64,000 bases of DNA from Bradyrhizobium nanningense (GTDB lineage: Bacteria > Pseudomonadota > Alphaproteobacteria > Rhizobiales > Xanthobacteraceae). The stretch is taken from NCBI RefSeq assembly GCF_004114535.1, contig NZ_LBJC01000028.1, positions 213,426 to 277,425 of the forward strand, given 5' to 3'. The notes under the pieces were generated by a model. That model searched no databases. It had not been told where the DNA came from and saw only the letters and a program-made list of their open reading frames with translations. Of this stretch, positions 1 to 9,988 are shown piece after piece. A program made the translations under genes and the position numbers. How positions within the stretch are numbered: the stretch's first letter is position 1; the number at the start of each line of letters is the position of its first letter.

Positions 1-2
1 CC

Positions 3-446
3 GCGGCCAGTGCGACGGCGGTGCCGATCAACGGCGTGCCGGTCGAGATCGCGGCCGCGATCCGCTCCGGCAAGTCCCGGTTCGACATCAGCCTCGATCC
101 GGCCGAGCTCGGCCGCATCGACGTGCGCATCAATGTCGACCGCGCCGGCAACGTCACCTCGCATCTCACCGTGGAGAAGCCGGAGACGCTGCAGTTGCTG
201 CGCCAGGACGCGCCGCAATTGCAGCGCGCGCTCGACGATGCCGGCCTCAAGACCGGCAGCAACGGGCTGTCCTTCAGCCTGCGCGACCAGAATTCATCGG
301 GCCATAACTCCGGCCAGAACAACGACAATGGCGGCAATGCCCGCCGGCTGATCATCAGCGAGGACGACACCGTCGCCGCCGCACCGGTCGGCCGCAGCTA
401 TGGCCGCACGTATGGGCCGAGCAGCGGCATCGACATCAGAGTGTAA
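3..446 (+). CDS. fliK: Flagellar hook-length control protein FliK, C-terminal part (5' end outside window)
   Basis: The reading frame is open from the first bases and ends at a TAA at 444-446, leaving 147 residues. The segment with IRSGKSRFDISLDPAELGRIDVRINVD matches in kind the C-terminal Flg_hook domain of FliK (a beta-rich domain with LxPxxLGxIxV), which switches export specificity when the hook is complete. It is followed by an Asn/Gly-rich tail. flgD starts 12 bases downstream, the usual fliK-flgD order in this group. The N-terminal ruler part cannot be seen. The call is by motif and context. Confidence 0.85.
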   Translation, partial: AASATAVPINGVPVEIAAAIRSGKSRFDISLDPAELGRIDVRINVDRAGNVTSHLTVEKPETLQLLRQDAPQLQRALDDAGLKTGSNGLSFSLRDQNSSGHNSGQNNDNGGNARRLIISEDDTVAAAPVGRSYGRTYGPSSGIDIRV

Positions 447-458
447 GGAGTATTCGAC

Positions 459-1163
459 ATGACCACCACGACTGGCGCCACGGCCCCTGCTGTCGTCTCC
501 GGGACGACCGACCTCCCGAAATCCTCCTCGTCGAACTCGCTGAGCTCGACCACGGGATCGACGCTCGCCGGCAACTTCCAGACCTTCCTGACGCTGCTGA
601 CAACGCAGCTGCAGAACCAGAACCCGCTGGATCCGCTCGACACCAACCAGTTCACCCAGCAGCTGGTGCAGTTCGCCGGCGTCGAGCAGCAGCTCAAGAC
701 CAACGATTCGCTGTCCCAGCTCGTCACCCTGCAGCAGACCACGCAGGCGACCCAGGCGCTGGGCTTCGTCGGCAAGACCGCGCTGGTCGACGGCTCGACC
801 GCGACCATGAAGAGCTCGTCGGCCACCTGGCATCTCAACGTGCCGACCGACTCCACCGTCGACATCACCATCGCCAATGCCAGCGGCCAAACCGTGTTCA
901 CCGGCAAATATACCGCCGCCGCCGGCACCGACATCCCCTTCACCTGGAACGGCCAGGGCAATGACGGCACGCAATGGCCCGACGGCAAGTACACGATCTC
1001 GGCCACCGGCAAGGACGTGGCGAACAACAATGTCGGCATCGCCGCGCAGGTGCAGGGCACCGTGTCGTCCGTCGACCTGACCCAGTCGCCGCCGCTGCTC
1101 ACCATCGACGGCGCCAGCTACACGCTGAGCCAGGTGAAGAGCATCATTGCGACGAGCAATTGA
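459..1163 (+). CDS. flgD: Flagellar hook capping/assembly protein FlgD
   Basis: A 234-residue protein. It has a Ser/Thr-rich start, then the FlgD N-terminal signature at about residues 45-75 (FLTLLTTQLQNQNPLDPLD followed by TNQFTQQLVQFAGVEQQ). The C-terminal half has the FlgD Ig/Tudor-like region with FTWNGQGNDG and WPDGKYT. FlgD forms the transient cap on which hook subunits polymerise outside the outer membrane. An AGGAG stretch overlaps the fliK stop and serves as the ribosome site. The gene is close behind fliK, so probably co-transcribed. The assignment is firm. Confidence 0.95.
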   Translation: MTTTTGATAPAVVSGTTDLPKSSSSNSLSSTTGSTLAGNFQTFLTLLTTQLQNQNPLDPLDTNQFTQQLVQFAGVEQQLKTNDSLSQLVTLQQTTQATQALGFVGKTALVDGSTATMKSSSATWHLNVPTDSTVDITIANASGQTVFTGKYTAAAGTDIPFTWNGQGNDGTQWPDGKYTISATGKDVANNNVGIAAQVQGTVSSVDLTQSPPLLTIDGASYTLSQVKSIIATSN

Positions 1164-1190
1164 GGGAGTGGGTGATTCCACACGCTCGGC

Positions 1191-1331
1191 GTCGTCCCGG
1201 CGAACGCCGGGACCCATAACCACAGGGAGCAGTTTGGCGAAGACTGGTGGTTAGGAAGTCATTCTTGGTACTGCGACCTGCGTCTCATCGATAGATCACG
1301 CGGTATGGGTCCCAGCGTTCGCCGGGACGAC
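1191..1331. repeat. Dispersed palindromic repeat, family A, copy 1
   Basis: The ends are inverted: GTCGTCCCGGCGAACGCCGG on the left and a matching CGTTCGCCGGGACGAC on the right. Inside, ACCCATAACCACAGGGAGCAG and the following GTTTGGCGAAGACT recur almost unchanged at 7238-7363 and in part at 56310-56406. It lies between flgD and sciP and has no coding sequence. Confidence 0.85.
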
Positions 1332-1547
1332 CGGCTGAGAGAGCCCCTTGAGGGCTCCATTCGTTAGTAAAGTATTTACGAAGGCCCCTCGGCCGGCCCG
1401 GATGTCAGCTCTTCCGGCGGCCGACACGGCGTCGTTTCAGCATTTTCAACGAGAATTGTATTGAAGCCTTAGGCTTAGCGGATTTTTAAGCCGCCGGGCG
1501 TAGGGTTACGGGTGTGAGTTCAGTGGTTGAGAGTTTGTGAGTACGCC
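1332..1547. other. Intergenic region upstream of sciP
   Basis: About 215 bases without a gene. It has an AT-richer stretch (TTAGTAAAGTATTTA at about 1364-1378) that loosely resembles a TTAA-N7-TTAA CtrA site with two mismatches, and a further AT-rich stretch near 1455-1490 that could hold the sciP promoter. Neither is certain. Confidence 0.3.
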
Positions 1548-1823
1548 ATGACAGAACCCCATCGCCCGAGGGTAAAATACGTCATCGGGCCGGACGGCAG
1601 TCCGTTGACGATCGCGGATCTGCCTGCACCCGGCACCAAACGCTGGGTCATCCGCCGCAAGGCCGAAGTCGTCGCCGCTGTCCGTGGTGGACTTCTCTCG
1701 CTCGAGGAGGCCTGCAGCCGTTATACCCTGACGGTCGACGAATTCCTCTCCTGGCAGTTTTCCATCGACCAGCATGGTCTGGCGGGTCTTCGCACCACCC
1801 GCATCCAGCAATATCGCCAGTAG
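1548..1823 (+). CDS. sciP: CtrA inhibitor SciP (DUF1153)
   Basis: A 91-residue protein of the SciP/DUF1153 family. In Caulobacter, SciP binds the master cell-cycle regulator CtrA and blocks its activation of transcription. The conserved core is visible: YVIGPDGSPLTIADLP, then TKRWVIRRKAEVVAAVRGG with a helix-turn-helix-like LSLEEACSRYTLTVDEFLSW. The ATG at 1548 is preferred to a TTG at 1527 because it gives the family length of about 90 residues. It stands alone among flagellar genes, which fits CtrA control of flagellar genes in this class. A strong terminator follows. Confidence 0.93.
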   Translation: MTEPHRPRVKYVIGPDGSPLTIADLPAPGTKRWVIRRKAEVVAAVRGGLLSLEEACSRYTLTVDEFLSWQFSIDQHGLAGLRTTRIQQYRQ

Positions 1824-1851
1824 GCGATCCGGAAATCTGCGGCTTTTGACG

Positions 1852-1886
1852 AAAATCGGCCCCGCCCTGCGGGGCCGATTTTTTTC
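1852..1886 (+). terminator. Rho-independent terminator after sciP
   Basis: A 12-base stem (AAAATCGGCCCC at 1852-1863 with GGGGCCGATTTT at 1871-1882), a 7-base loop and a run of seven T at 1879-1885. It lies 29 bases past the sciP stop. Confidence 0.9.
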
Positions 1887-1920
1887 ATATCGCTCTTTGG
1901 CGCGACTTTTGTCCCACCTC

Positions 1921-1936
1921 TTAACCTTCGTTAACC
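1921..1936 (+). promoter_or_regulatory. CtrA-like TTAAC direct repeat upstream of fliF
   Basis: TTAAC at 1921-1925 and TTAACC at 1931-1936, about 80 bases before the fliF start. The classical CtrA site is TTAA-N7-TTAA, while the spacing here is N6. It is a candidate only, but its position ahead of the fliF operon and next to sciP makes it plausible. Confidence 0.4.
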
Positions 1937-2015
1937 ATATCGAAACCATCCCCTAGGCAATAATTGCCCAGTCGGCCTTTCCGGTGAAAGCGGCCGAATC
2001 TGTTGGGGCGGTTGC

Positions 2016-3626
2016 TTGCAAGGTCTTGCGGACTTTTTGAAGAGTATCGGCGCCGCCCGGTTCGGGGCGATGATCGCGGTCACCGCCGCGCTCATCGGCT
2101 TCTTCGCATTCGTCATCATGCGCGTCACCACGCCGCAGATGACGACGCTGTTCACCGACCTCAGCGTCGAGGATTCCTCGGGCATTATCAAGGACCTGGA
2201 ACGCCAGGGCATCCAGTTCGAGATCCGCAATGAGGGCTCCATCATCATGGTGCCCAAGGACAAGGTCACGCGCCTGCGGATGAAGCTCGCCGAGGGCGGC
2301 CTGCCCAAGGGCGGCGGCGTCGGCTACGAGGTGTTCGACAAGTCGGACGCGCTCGGCACCACCTCTTTCGTCCAGAACATCAATCACCTGCGTGCGCTGG
2401 AAGGCGAGCTCGCCCGCACCATCCGGGCCATCGACCGCATCCAGGCCGCCCGCGTCCACCTGGTGCTGCCCGAGCGCCCGCTGTTTGCGCGCGAGGCGCC
2501 GGAGCCCTCGGCGTCGATCGTGGTGCGCGTCCGCGGCGCGCTGGAAGCCCAGCAGATCCGCGCCATCCGCCACCTCGTCGCCTCCGCCGTCAACGGCCTG
2601 AAGCCGCAGCGGGTCTCGATCGTCGACGAGGCCGGCCAGCTGCTCGCCGACGGCGCGGCGGCCGATCCGGAGCAGGCGGTCGGCGACGAGCGCCGCATCT
2701 CCTTCGAGAAGCGGATGCGCAAGCAGGTCGAGGACATCGTCTCCTCGGTGGTCGGCTCGGGCCGCGCCCGCGTGCAGCTCTCCGCCGATTTCGACTTCAA
2801 CAAGGTCACCCAGACCTCGGACAAGTACGATCCCGAAGGCCGGGTGCTGCGCTCGAGCCAGACCCGCGAAGAGCAGAGCATGACCGCCGACAACAACGGC
2901 CAGGTCACCGTCAACAACGAGCTGCCCGGCAACCAGCAGAACAACGGCGTCGCGGCCAAGGACCAGAGCAAGAAGACCGAAGAGACCAACAATTACGAAA
3001 TCTCCCGCACCACCAAGACCGAGGTGACCGAAGCCGGCCGGGTCAACCGTATCTCGGTCGCGGTGCTGGTCGACGGCATCTATTCCAAGAACGAGAAGGG
3101 CGATCTGGCCTATCAGGACCGCACCAAGGAGCAGCTCGACCGCATCGCCGCGCTGGTGCGCTCGGCCATCGGCTTCGACCAGAAGCGCGGCGACCAGGTC
3201 GAGGTCGTCAATCTGCGCTTTGCCGATGCGCCCTCCACCGCCCCGATCGCCGAACCTAGCGGCTTCCTCGGCATGCTGCAGTTCACCAAGGACGACGTCA
3301 TGTACTTCGTCGAGCTCGGCGTGATGATGCTGCTCGGCCTGATCGTGCTGTTCCTGGTCATCCGCCCGCTGGTCAAGCGCATCCTCGCCTCCGACGAGGT
3401 CGCCGCCGCCATCTCCGGCGTGCTCAGCGGCCCGGCAGCTTCCGAAGAAACCGCGCCGTCCGCCCAGCCGCTCCTGCCGAGCGGCGCCGCCAGCGCGATC
3501 GACGTCGCCACCATCCAGGGCCAGGTCCACGCCCAGTCCGTTCACCGCGTCGGCGAGCTCGCCGAGCGCAACCCCAACGAAACCGTCGCCATCGTCCGCC
3601 AATGGCTGGGCGAATCCGCAAAGTAG
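2016..3626 (+). CDS. fliF: Flagellar MS-ring protein FliF
   Basis: A 536-residue protein forming the inner-membrane MS ring, the base of the flagellum. It has an N-terminal membrane helix at about residues 17-40 and the YscJ/FliF ring-building domains from about 45 to 230, including KLAEGGLPKGGGVGYE and LEGELARTIRAIDRIQAARVHLVLPE. A Ser/Asn-rich insert lies around 290-330, and a second membrane helix around 430-450 (FVELGVMMLLGLIVLFLVIRP). The C-terminal tail binds FliG. The best start is TTG at 2016 (LADFLKSIGAARFG follows closely), as no ATG fits. fliG begins 18 bases later. Confidence 0.95.
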   Translation: MQGLADFLKSIGAARFGAMIAVTAALIGFFAFVIMRVTTPQMTTLFTDLSVEDSSGIIKDLERQGIQFEIRNEGSIIMVPKDKVTRLRMKLAEGGLPKGGGVGYEVFDKSDALGTTSFVQNINHLRALEGELARTIRAIDRIQAARVHLVLPERPLFAREAPEPSASIVVRVRGALEAQQIRAIRHLVASAVNGLKPQRVSIVDEAGQLLADGAAADPEQAVGDERRISFEKRMRKQVEDIVSSVVGSGRARVQLSADFDFNKVTQTSDKYDPEGRVLRSSQTREEQSMTADNNGQVTVNNELPGNQQNNGVAAKDQSKKTEETNNYEISRTTKTEVTEAGRVNRISVAVLVDGIYSKNEKGDLAYQDRTKEQLDRIAALVRSAIGFDQKRGDQVEVVNLRFADAPSTAPIAEPSGFLGMLQFTKDDVMYFVELGVMMLLGLIVLFLVIRPLVKRILASDEVAAAISGVLSGPAASEETAPSAQPLLPSGAASAIDVATIQGQVHAQSVHRVGELAERNPNETVAIVRQWLGESAK

Positions 3627-3644
3627 TACGAGAAGTGATCTGAC

Positions 3645-4742
3645 ATGGCCGCCGCATTGCAAAACGCCAACAGCAACGACATCACCAGCGTGATCTCCAC
3701 GCTCGGTCAGCGTGCCAACACCCGGGCAAAGGACGGCAAGCCAGCCGAACAATTGTCCGGGCCGAAGCGCGCCGCGATCCTGATGCTCGCGCTCGGCGAG
3801 CAATACGGCGGCAAGATCTGGAGCCTGCTCGACGACGACGAGGTGCGCCAGCTCTCGCTGGAGATGTCGACGCTCGGCACCGTCGAGGTCGACACCGTCG
3901 AGGACATGCTGCTCGAATTCGTCTCGCGGATGTCGGCCTCCGGCGCGCTGATGGGCAATTTCGACGCCACCGAGCGCCTGCTCCAGCAGTATCTGCCGCC
4001 GGAGCGCGTCAACGGCATCATGGACGAGATCCGCGGCCCCGCCGGACGCAACATGTGGGAGAAGCTCTCCAATGTGCAGGAAGAGGTCCTCGCCAACTAC
4101 CTCAAGAACGAATATCCGCAAACCATTGCGGTCGTGCTGTCGAAGCTGAAGCCGGAGCACGCCGCGCGCGTGCTCGGCATCTTCCCCGAGGACCTCGCGC
4201 TCGACGTCGTCAACCGCATGCTGAAGATGGAGGCGGTTCAGAAGGAGGTGATCGAGAGCGTAGAGAAGACGTTGCGCACCGAATTCATGTCCAACCTGTC
4301 CCAGACCCGCCGCCGCGACGCCCACGAGGTGATGGCGGAAATCTTCAACAATTTCGACCGCCAGACCGAAACCCGCTTCATCACCTCGCTGGAGGAGGAC
4401 AACCGTGAATCGGCCGAGCGCATCAAGGCGCTGATGTTCACCTTCGACGACCTCGTCAAGCTCGATTCCGGATCGGCCCAGACCCTGATGCGCAACGTCG
4501 ACAAGGACAAGCTCGGCGTCGCGCTCAAGAGCGCCAACGAGGACGTCCGCAACTTCTTCTTCGGCAACATGTCCTCGCGCGCGGCCAAGATGCTCCAGGA
4601 CGACATGGCGGCGATGGGCCCGGTCCGCCTGCGCGACGTCGACGAGGCCCAGGCGCTTCTGGTCAACCTCGCCAAGGACCTCGCCGCCAAGGGCGAGATC
4701 ATGCTGACCAAGAACCGCGCCGACGACGAACTGGTGTATTGA
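3645..4742 (+). CDS. fliG: Flagellar motor switch protein FliG
   Basis: A 365-residue rotor protein of the C ring that transmits torque and sets rotation direction. After an N-terminal extension of about 45 residues come the FliG N domain (PKRAAILMLALGEQYGGKIW), a middle domain with HAARVLGIFPEDLALDVVNRM, and the C domain with FTFDDLVKLDSGSAQTLMRNV and its charged torque helix. The extension is common in Rhizobiales FliG. The stop overlaps the fliH start by one base, so translation is probably coupled. Confidence 0.96.
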   Translation: MAAALQNANSNDITSVISTLGQRANTRAKDGKPAEQLSGPKRAAILMLALGEQYGGKIWSLLDDDEVRQLSLEMSTLGTVEVDTVEDMLLEFVSRMSASGALMGNFDATERLLQQYLPPERVNGIMDEIRGPAGRNMWEKLSNVQEEVLANYLKNEYPQTIAVVLSKLKPEHAARVLGIFPEDLALDVVNRMLKMEAVQKEVIESVEKTLRTEFMSNLSQTRRRDAHEVMAEIFNNFDRQTETRFITSLEEDNRESAERIKALMFTFDDLVKLDSGSAQTLMRNVDKDKLGVALKSANEDVRNFFFGNMSSRAAKMLQDDMAAMGPVRLRDVDEAQALLVNLAKDLAAKGEIMLTKNRADDELVY

Positions 4743-5365
4743 TGGCCGCTCCGGCGAAATTCCTGTTCGATACTGACTTCGCGGCGCCCGAGCGGGCGAC
4801 GCGCGAGAAGGCCGCGACCGCCGCCGAGATCGCCCAGAAGGTCGCGGAGGCCGAAGCGCGCGCCTACCAGGAAGGCTTTGCCGCCGGCCAGCGCGAAGCC
4901 AAGGCCGAGAGCGACCGCCGCGTCGCGCTCGCCATGGAAGAGATCAACATCGGCGTCCGCGACATCGCGGCCGGTATCGGCAACATCGAAACGAAGATGG
5001 AAACCGAGGCGGTCGACGTCGCGGTGGCGGTCGCGCGCAAGCTGTGCGCCGATCTCGTCGCCGCCGAGCCGCTCGGCGAGATCGTCGCGCTGGTCAAGGA
5101 CTGCTTCTCGCACCTGGTCGCGACGCCGCATCTCGTCGTCCGCATCAATGATGCGCTCTACGACGCCGCCCGCGAAAAGATCGAGCGGCTCGCCAAGCAG
5201 AGCGGTTTCGAGGGCCGGCTGGTGATCCTGGCCGAGCCGGAGATTGCCACCGGCGACTGCCGGATCGAATGGGCCGATGGCGGCGTCGTGCTGGAGCGCG
5301 GTGCCATCGCGGCCAAGATCGACGAAATGGTCGGACGCTATGTCGCGTCCCGCAGGGGGAGTTAA
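4742..5365 (+). CDS. fliH: Flagellar export ATPase regulator FliH
   Basis: A 207-residue FliH-like protein, which binds and restrains the FliI ATPase of the flagellar export gate. The N-terminal part has the FliH glycine repeat region (EARAYQEGFAAGQREAKAES). The C-terminal part has the FliH/YscL domain with LVATPHLVVRINDALYDAA and the conserved ending GDCRIEWADGGVVLE. The ATG at 4742 overlaps the fliG stop and is preferred to the TTG one codon earlier. The family is weakly conserved, but context between fliG and fliN supports the name. Confidence 0.88.
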   Translation: MAAPAKFLFDTDFAAPERATREKAATAAEIAQKVAEAEARAYQEGFAAGQREAKAESDRRVALAMEEINIGVRDIAAGIGNIETKMETEAVDVAVAVARKLCADLVAAEPLGEIVALVKDCFSHLVATPHLVVRINDALYDAAREKIERLAKQSGFEGRLVILAEPEIATGDCRIEWADGGVVLERGAIAAKIDEMVGRYVASRRGS

Positions 5366-5368
5366 CCC

Positions 5369-5719
5369 ATGAGCGACACCGACGGACAGGTCCCGCTGCC
5401 CGATCTCAACGGCCCGATGCCGCCTGCCGGCACGGACGTCGGCCACAACGAGGACGAATATGCGGCGCGTGCCGCCGCCGACCTCGAGGCCGTGTTCGAC
5501 GTGCCGGTACAGGTCTCGGCGGTGCTCGGCCGCTCCAAGATGGACGTCAGCGAGCTCCTGAAGCTCGGGCCCGGCACCGTGCTCGAGCTCGACCGCCGCG
5601 TCGGTGAGGCCATCGACATCTACGTCAACAACAAGCTGGTCGCCCGCGGCGAAGTCGTCCTGGTCGAGGACAAGCTCGGCGTGACCATGACCGAAATCAT
5701 CAAGACCGAACGCACGTGA
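5369..5719 (+). CDS. fliN: Flagellar motor switch protein FliN
   Basis: A 116-residue protein of the C ring. The C-terminal SpoA domain covers about residues 35-110 and is clear: VPVQVSAVLGRSKMDVSELL, then LGPGTVLELDRRVGEAIDIY and VNNKLVARGEVVLVEDKLGV. FliN binds CheY-P and, through FliH, the export apparatus. It starts three bases after the fliH stop, within the fliF-G-H-N-flbD run. Confidence 0.96.
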   Translation: MSDTDGQVPLPDLNGPMPPAGTDVGHNEDEYAARAAADLEAVFDVPVQVSAVLGRSKMDVSELLKLGPGTVLELDRRVGEAIDIYVNNKLVARGEVVLVEDKLGVTMTEIIKTERT

Positions 5720-5758
5720 TAACGCGCGGCAGCGCGACCAGACGGACAGGAGACTGAC

Positions 5759-7144
<1,386 letters not shown>

Positions 7145-7172
7145 GGTCTCTCCAGCGAATATTGAGGATGCG

Positions 7173-7200
7173 AATGCCCGGGCTGGTCCCGGGCATTTTT
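7173..7200 (+). terminator. Rho-independent terminator after flbD
   Basis: A 10-base perfect stem (AATGCCCGGG at 7173-7182 with CCCGGGCATT at 7188-7197), a 5-base loop CTGGT and a T run. It ends the fliF-flbD operon. Confidence 0.88.
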
Positions 7201-7237
7201 GTTTGGTGGTAAAGCGTACGCAGCGCGCCCCCTCAGT

Positions 7238-7363
7238 GTCGTCCCGGCGAGCGCCGGGACCCATAACCACAGGGAGCAGTTTGGCGAAGACTCGTCGTTC
7301 GGTACTCCGACTGCCCACATCGATAGCTTTCGCGGTATGGGTCCCCGCGTTCGCGGGGACGAC
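7238..7363. repeat. Dispersed palindromic repeat, family A, copy 2
   Basis: It starts GTCGTCCCGGCGAGCGCCGG and ends CCGCGTTCGCGGGGACGAC, with the family core ACCCATAACCACAGGGAGCAG and the following GTTTGGCGAAGACT. This is nearly the same core as at 1191-1331. It fills most of the gap between flbD and the M20 peptidase gene. Confidence 0.85.
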
Positions 7364-7454
7364 ACCGGTGGAACATGGCCGCACCGCATTCGACGACTAG
7401 GTCGCGCCTGCGCGAGGCCCTATAACCAGGCGCGAGAACCACGCGAGGATCAAC

Positions 7455-8603
7455 ATGTCTGAAGCTCAAATCACGGACTGGCTGGCATCACAGCGGCAGG
7501 CGATGATCGATCTGCTGTGCGATGTCGTGAACATCGATTCCGGGTCCTATGACAAGGAAGGCGTCGATGCGGTCGGAGCTCGGTTCGAGCGGCATTTTGC
7601 CGAGCACGGCATTCCGTCCCGCCGCGAGGCCAACGCCACCTTTGGCGATGCGATCCATGCCGAGGTGGCAAAACCCGGCAGCAACGAAAAGCCCGTGCTG
7701 TTGATGGGGCATCGCGACACCGTGTTCGGCAAGGGCGAGGCCGGGCGCCGTCCCTTCACCATCAGAGATGGCCGCGCCTACGGGCCTGGTGTCGCCGACA
7801 TGAAGTCCGGTCTCGTCATGAACGTGTTCGTCGCAACCGCCTTCCACAAATTCGGCGGCAACCCGCATCCGATCAAGCTGCTCATCACCTCCGACGAGGA
7901 GATCGGCTCGCCCTCGTCCCGGCCCGTGATCGAGCGCGAAGGCCGCTCCGCCCGCGCCGTATTCAATTCCGAGCCGGGCCGCCCGACCGGCAACGTCGTC
8001 ACGGGACGCAAGGGCGGCATCTTCATGCATCTCGCCATCACCGGCAAAGCCGCGCATTCCGGCGCCAACTTTGCCGCAGGCGTCAGCGCGATCGGCGAGC
8101 TCGCGCACAAGATCGTGCAAATCCACGCGCTGACCGATCTCGACAAGGGCATCACGCTGAACGTCGGTCTCGTCTCGGGCGGGCAGTCCGTCAACACCAC
8201 GGCGCCCTCTGCCGAGGGTCAGATCGACCTGCGCTATGTCGATCCGGCGGATCGTGCGCGGGTGATGGAGGCGATCGAAAAAATCGTCGCGACGTCTTAC
8301 GTTCCGGGCACCAGCGCAACGCTGACGATCAAGGGCGAGTTCGTGCCGGTGGTGCAGAGCGCGGAGTCCAAGACGCTGTTCGAAGGCTATCAGGCGGCCT
8401 CACGGCAGGTCGGCCTCACCACGCTGCAGGGCGAGTTCTCCGGCGGCTGCGCCGATTCCGGCTTCACCGCCGCGGTCGGCACGCCGACCATCTGCGGCCT
8501 CGGCCCGGTCGGCGGGCTCGCGCACACGCCGGAGGAATATCTCGAGCTCGACAGCATCGTGCCGCGCGCGCAGGCGCTGGCGCTGGCGATTTTAAGGGGG
8601 TAG
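7455..8603 (+). CDS. M20 family zinc carboxypeptidase (glutamate carboxypeptidase/CPG2-like)
   Basis: A 382-residue M20 metallopeptidase. The expected metal and catalytic motifs are present: MGHRDTVF (His 86), GPGVADMK (Asp 115, bridging ligand), SDEEIGS (Glu 148-149), FNSEPGR and the late ligand in GGLAHTPEEYLE. The dimerisation domain lies between about 185 and 290. There is no signal peptide, so it is probably cytoplasmic, unlike secreted Pseudomonas CPG2. Relatives remove C-terminal glutamate or act on other acylated amino acids; the substrate cannot be told here. It is a single gene between repeats. Confidence 0.88.
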   Translation: MSEAQITDWLASQRQAMIDLLCDVVNIDSGSYDKEGVDAVGARFERHFAEHGIPSRREANATFGDAIHAEVAKPGSNEKPVLLMGHRDTVFGKGEAGRRPFTIRDGRAYGPGVADMKSGLVMNVFVATAFHKFGGNPHPIKLLITSDEEIGSPSSRPVIEREGRSARAVFNSEPGRPTGNVVTGRKGGIFMHLAITGKAAHSGANFAAGVSAIGELAHKIVQIHALTDLDKGITLNVGLVSGGQSVNTTAPSAEGQIDLRYVDPADRARVMEAIEKIVATSYVPGTSATLTIKGEFVPVVQSAESKTLFEGYQAASRQVGLTTLQGEFSGGCADSGFTAAVGTPTICGLGPVGGLAHTPEEYLELDSIVPRAQALALAILRG

Positions 8604-8616
8604 CCACTCACTCCGC

Positions 8617-8701
8617 CGTCATGCCCGGCTTGTCCCGGGCATCCACGTCTCTCGCCACTCGCGGTTACATGTGGATGGCCGGGTCAAGCCCGGCCATGAC
8701 G
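8617..8701. repeat. Dispersed palindromic repeat, family B, copy 1
   Basis: It begins GCCGTCATGCCCGGCTTGTC and ends GGGTCAAGCCCGGCCATGAC, forming a long imperfect palindrome. A second, shorter member lies at 60436-60470. It sits between the M20 peptidase gene and the small reverse-strand gene. Confidence 0.8.
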
Positions 8702-8744
8702 AGAGGAGAGAGCGGCGCACCACATGGTCAGGTGCGCGTTAGCC

Positions 8745-8903
8745 TCACGAATAACTCGGCGCGTCCGGCTTGCGGAAAATGTGGATGGGGTCGCCGGGGA
8801 TGATCACGGGCTGGCCTGAGAACATCGCGTAAGCGTAGAGCGCGAGATAGGCGATCGCGAGCGCGCCGACGGCGTAGAAGGCGAAGGTCGCGATGCGCTT
8901 CAT
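8745..8903 (-). CDS. Small single-pass membrane protein, hypothetical
   Basis: A 52-residue reading frame. It starts MKRIATFAFYAVGALAIAYL, continues ALYAYAMFSGQPVIIPG and ends with a short polar tail (DPIHIFRKPDAPSYS). Residues about 5-27 form one membrane helix, and the rest is probably periplasmic. It is not recognised beyond resembling short conserved Bradyrhizobium proteins. It is supported by a good amphipathic-free hydrophobic segment and a basic N-terminus. Confidence 0.6.
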   Translation of the reverse strand: MKRIATFAFYAVGALAIAYLALYAYAMFSGQPVIIPGDPIHIFRKPDAPSYS

Positions 8904-9000
8904 CGATCCGCTCCATTGCCGCCCCGAACGGGGAGGCTCAGAGCGCTTCTAGAGCGATGAGGCCGAAAAGGCCAGCCTGCGCGCCCCCTTCGGGCGGCGA

Positions 9001-9582
9001 TCAAACGCCGCGCCGGCCGTGCGTGGGAACGCTGACTTCCGCGAGCCTGGCGGCGTCTTCGTCCTGGTCGACCGCCACATACTGACCGTGCCAATAGGCC
9101 AGCGCCGCACTGCGGGTGGAATTCCTGATGTCCCTGACACGGCCGATGATGATGCCGTGCGAGTGGCGCTCCATGATCTCCTCGACCTCGCAATCGAAGG
9201 CCGACAGCGCGCCGGCCAGGAGCGGCACGCCCGAGACCGCCGTCACCCATGTGGCGCCTTTGAAACGATCGGCGCCCTTCAGCCCGCCCTTGCCGGAAAA
9301 GCGCTCGGCGACATCGAGCTGGTCGGCGTTGAGGATGTTCACGCCGAAGGCACCGTGGCGCTTGATCAACGGAAAGGACGAGGCATCGCGGTTGATGCTA
9401 ACCAGCAGCGTCGGCGGCTCGACCGACAGCGAGCTTACCGAGGTCACGGTCATGCCGGTGATGTCCTTGCCCCTCCCGGCGGTGATGACGCTGACGCCGC
9501 CGGTGAGATGGCGCATGGCGCCGCGGAAATCGGCGGAGGAGACGGGGATTTCAGTCATGAGATCGCGGGGCACTACATTCAT
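9001..9582 (-). CDS. Flavin reductase-like (FMN-binding split barrel) protein
   Basis: A 193-residue member of the flavin reductase domain family, which reduces FMN or FAD with NAD(P)H, usually for a partner monooxygenase. Motifs seen: FRGAMRHLTGGVSVIT near the start, TGMTVTSVSSLSVEPPTLLV in the middle (flavin-binding strand) and FGVNILNADQ. The ATG at 9582 is taken; a second ATG at 9558 is possible. No partner monooxygenase of the two-component type is adjacent. The P450 upstream on the same strand is about 400 bases away and is not a usual partner. Confidence 0.88.
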   Translation of the reverse strand: MNVVPRDLMTEIPVSSADFRGAMRHLTGGVSVITAGRGKDITGMTVTSVSSLSVEPPTLLVSINRDASSFPLIKRHGAFGVNILNADQLDVAERFSGKGGLKGADRFKGATWVTAVSGVPLLAGALSAFDCEVEEIMERHSHGIIIGRVRDIRNSTRSAALAYWHGQYVAVDQDEDAARLAEVSVPTHGRRGV

Positions 9583-9988
9583 GGCATGGTCCCCGAAGCG
9601 GGGTCCGCTGTATTTAGGTACGATGGTCCGCCGACAACAGGTGGCTCGCCGCTGACCGGCTCCGAGCCTAACGCGCCCCAAAAGGGTGGTGCGGTCTGCC
9701 GGAATGGTCGAGATCGCTGGAAGAAGAACAATGCGCATGCTGTTGCGCGCCCCGGCGACATGATCAATCGTTCGATCGGCGGGGCAATTGCAGGCAAATT
9801 TTTCCGCACGCAAAGGTGAGCCGCTTGGTCGGGCCAGATCACAAAAAGACGTAAAACAACCCCATGCACAGTAGCCAACACCTTGAGGGGAAAGCAATTT
9901 CCAATTTTACGAAATTCAACCTGAGGCGTCGGGCAAAACAGGGCTAGGATGTAATCGTCACCGCGGCTTGCGTAACGAGGCCTCGCGG
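9583..9988. other. Non-coding gap between P450 and flavin reductase genes
   Basis: About 400 bases with no supported gene on either strand. The upstream half relative to the flavin reductase is AT-richer (9790-9960) and could hold its promoter. An imperfect inverted repeat (ACCGCG with CGCGGT near 9959-9989) sits at the P450 end. Confidence 0.4.
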
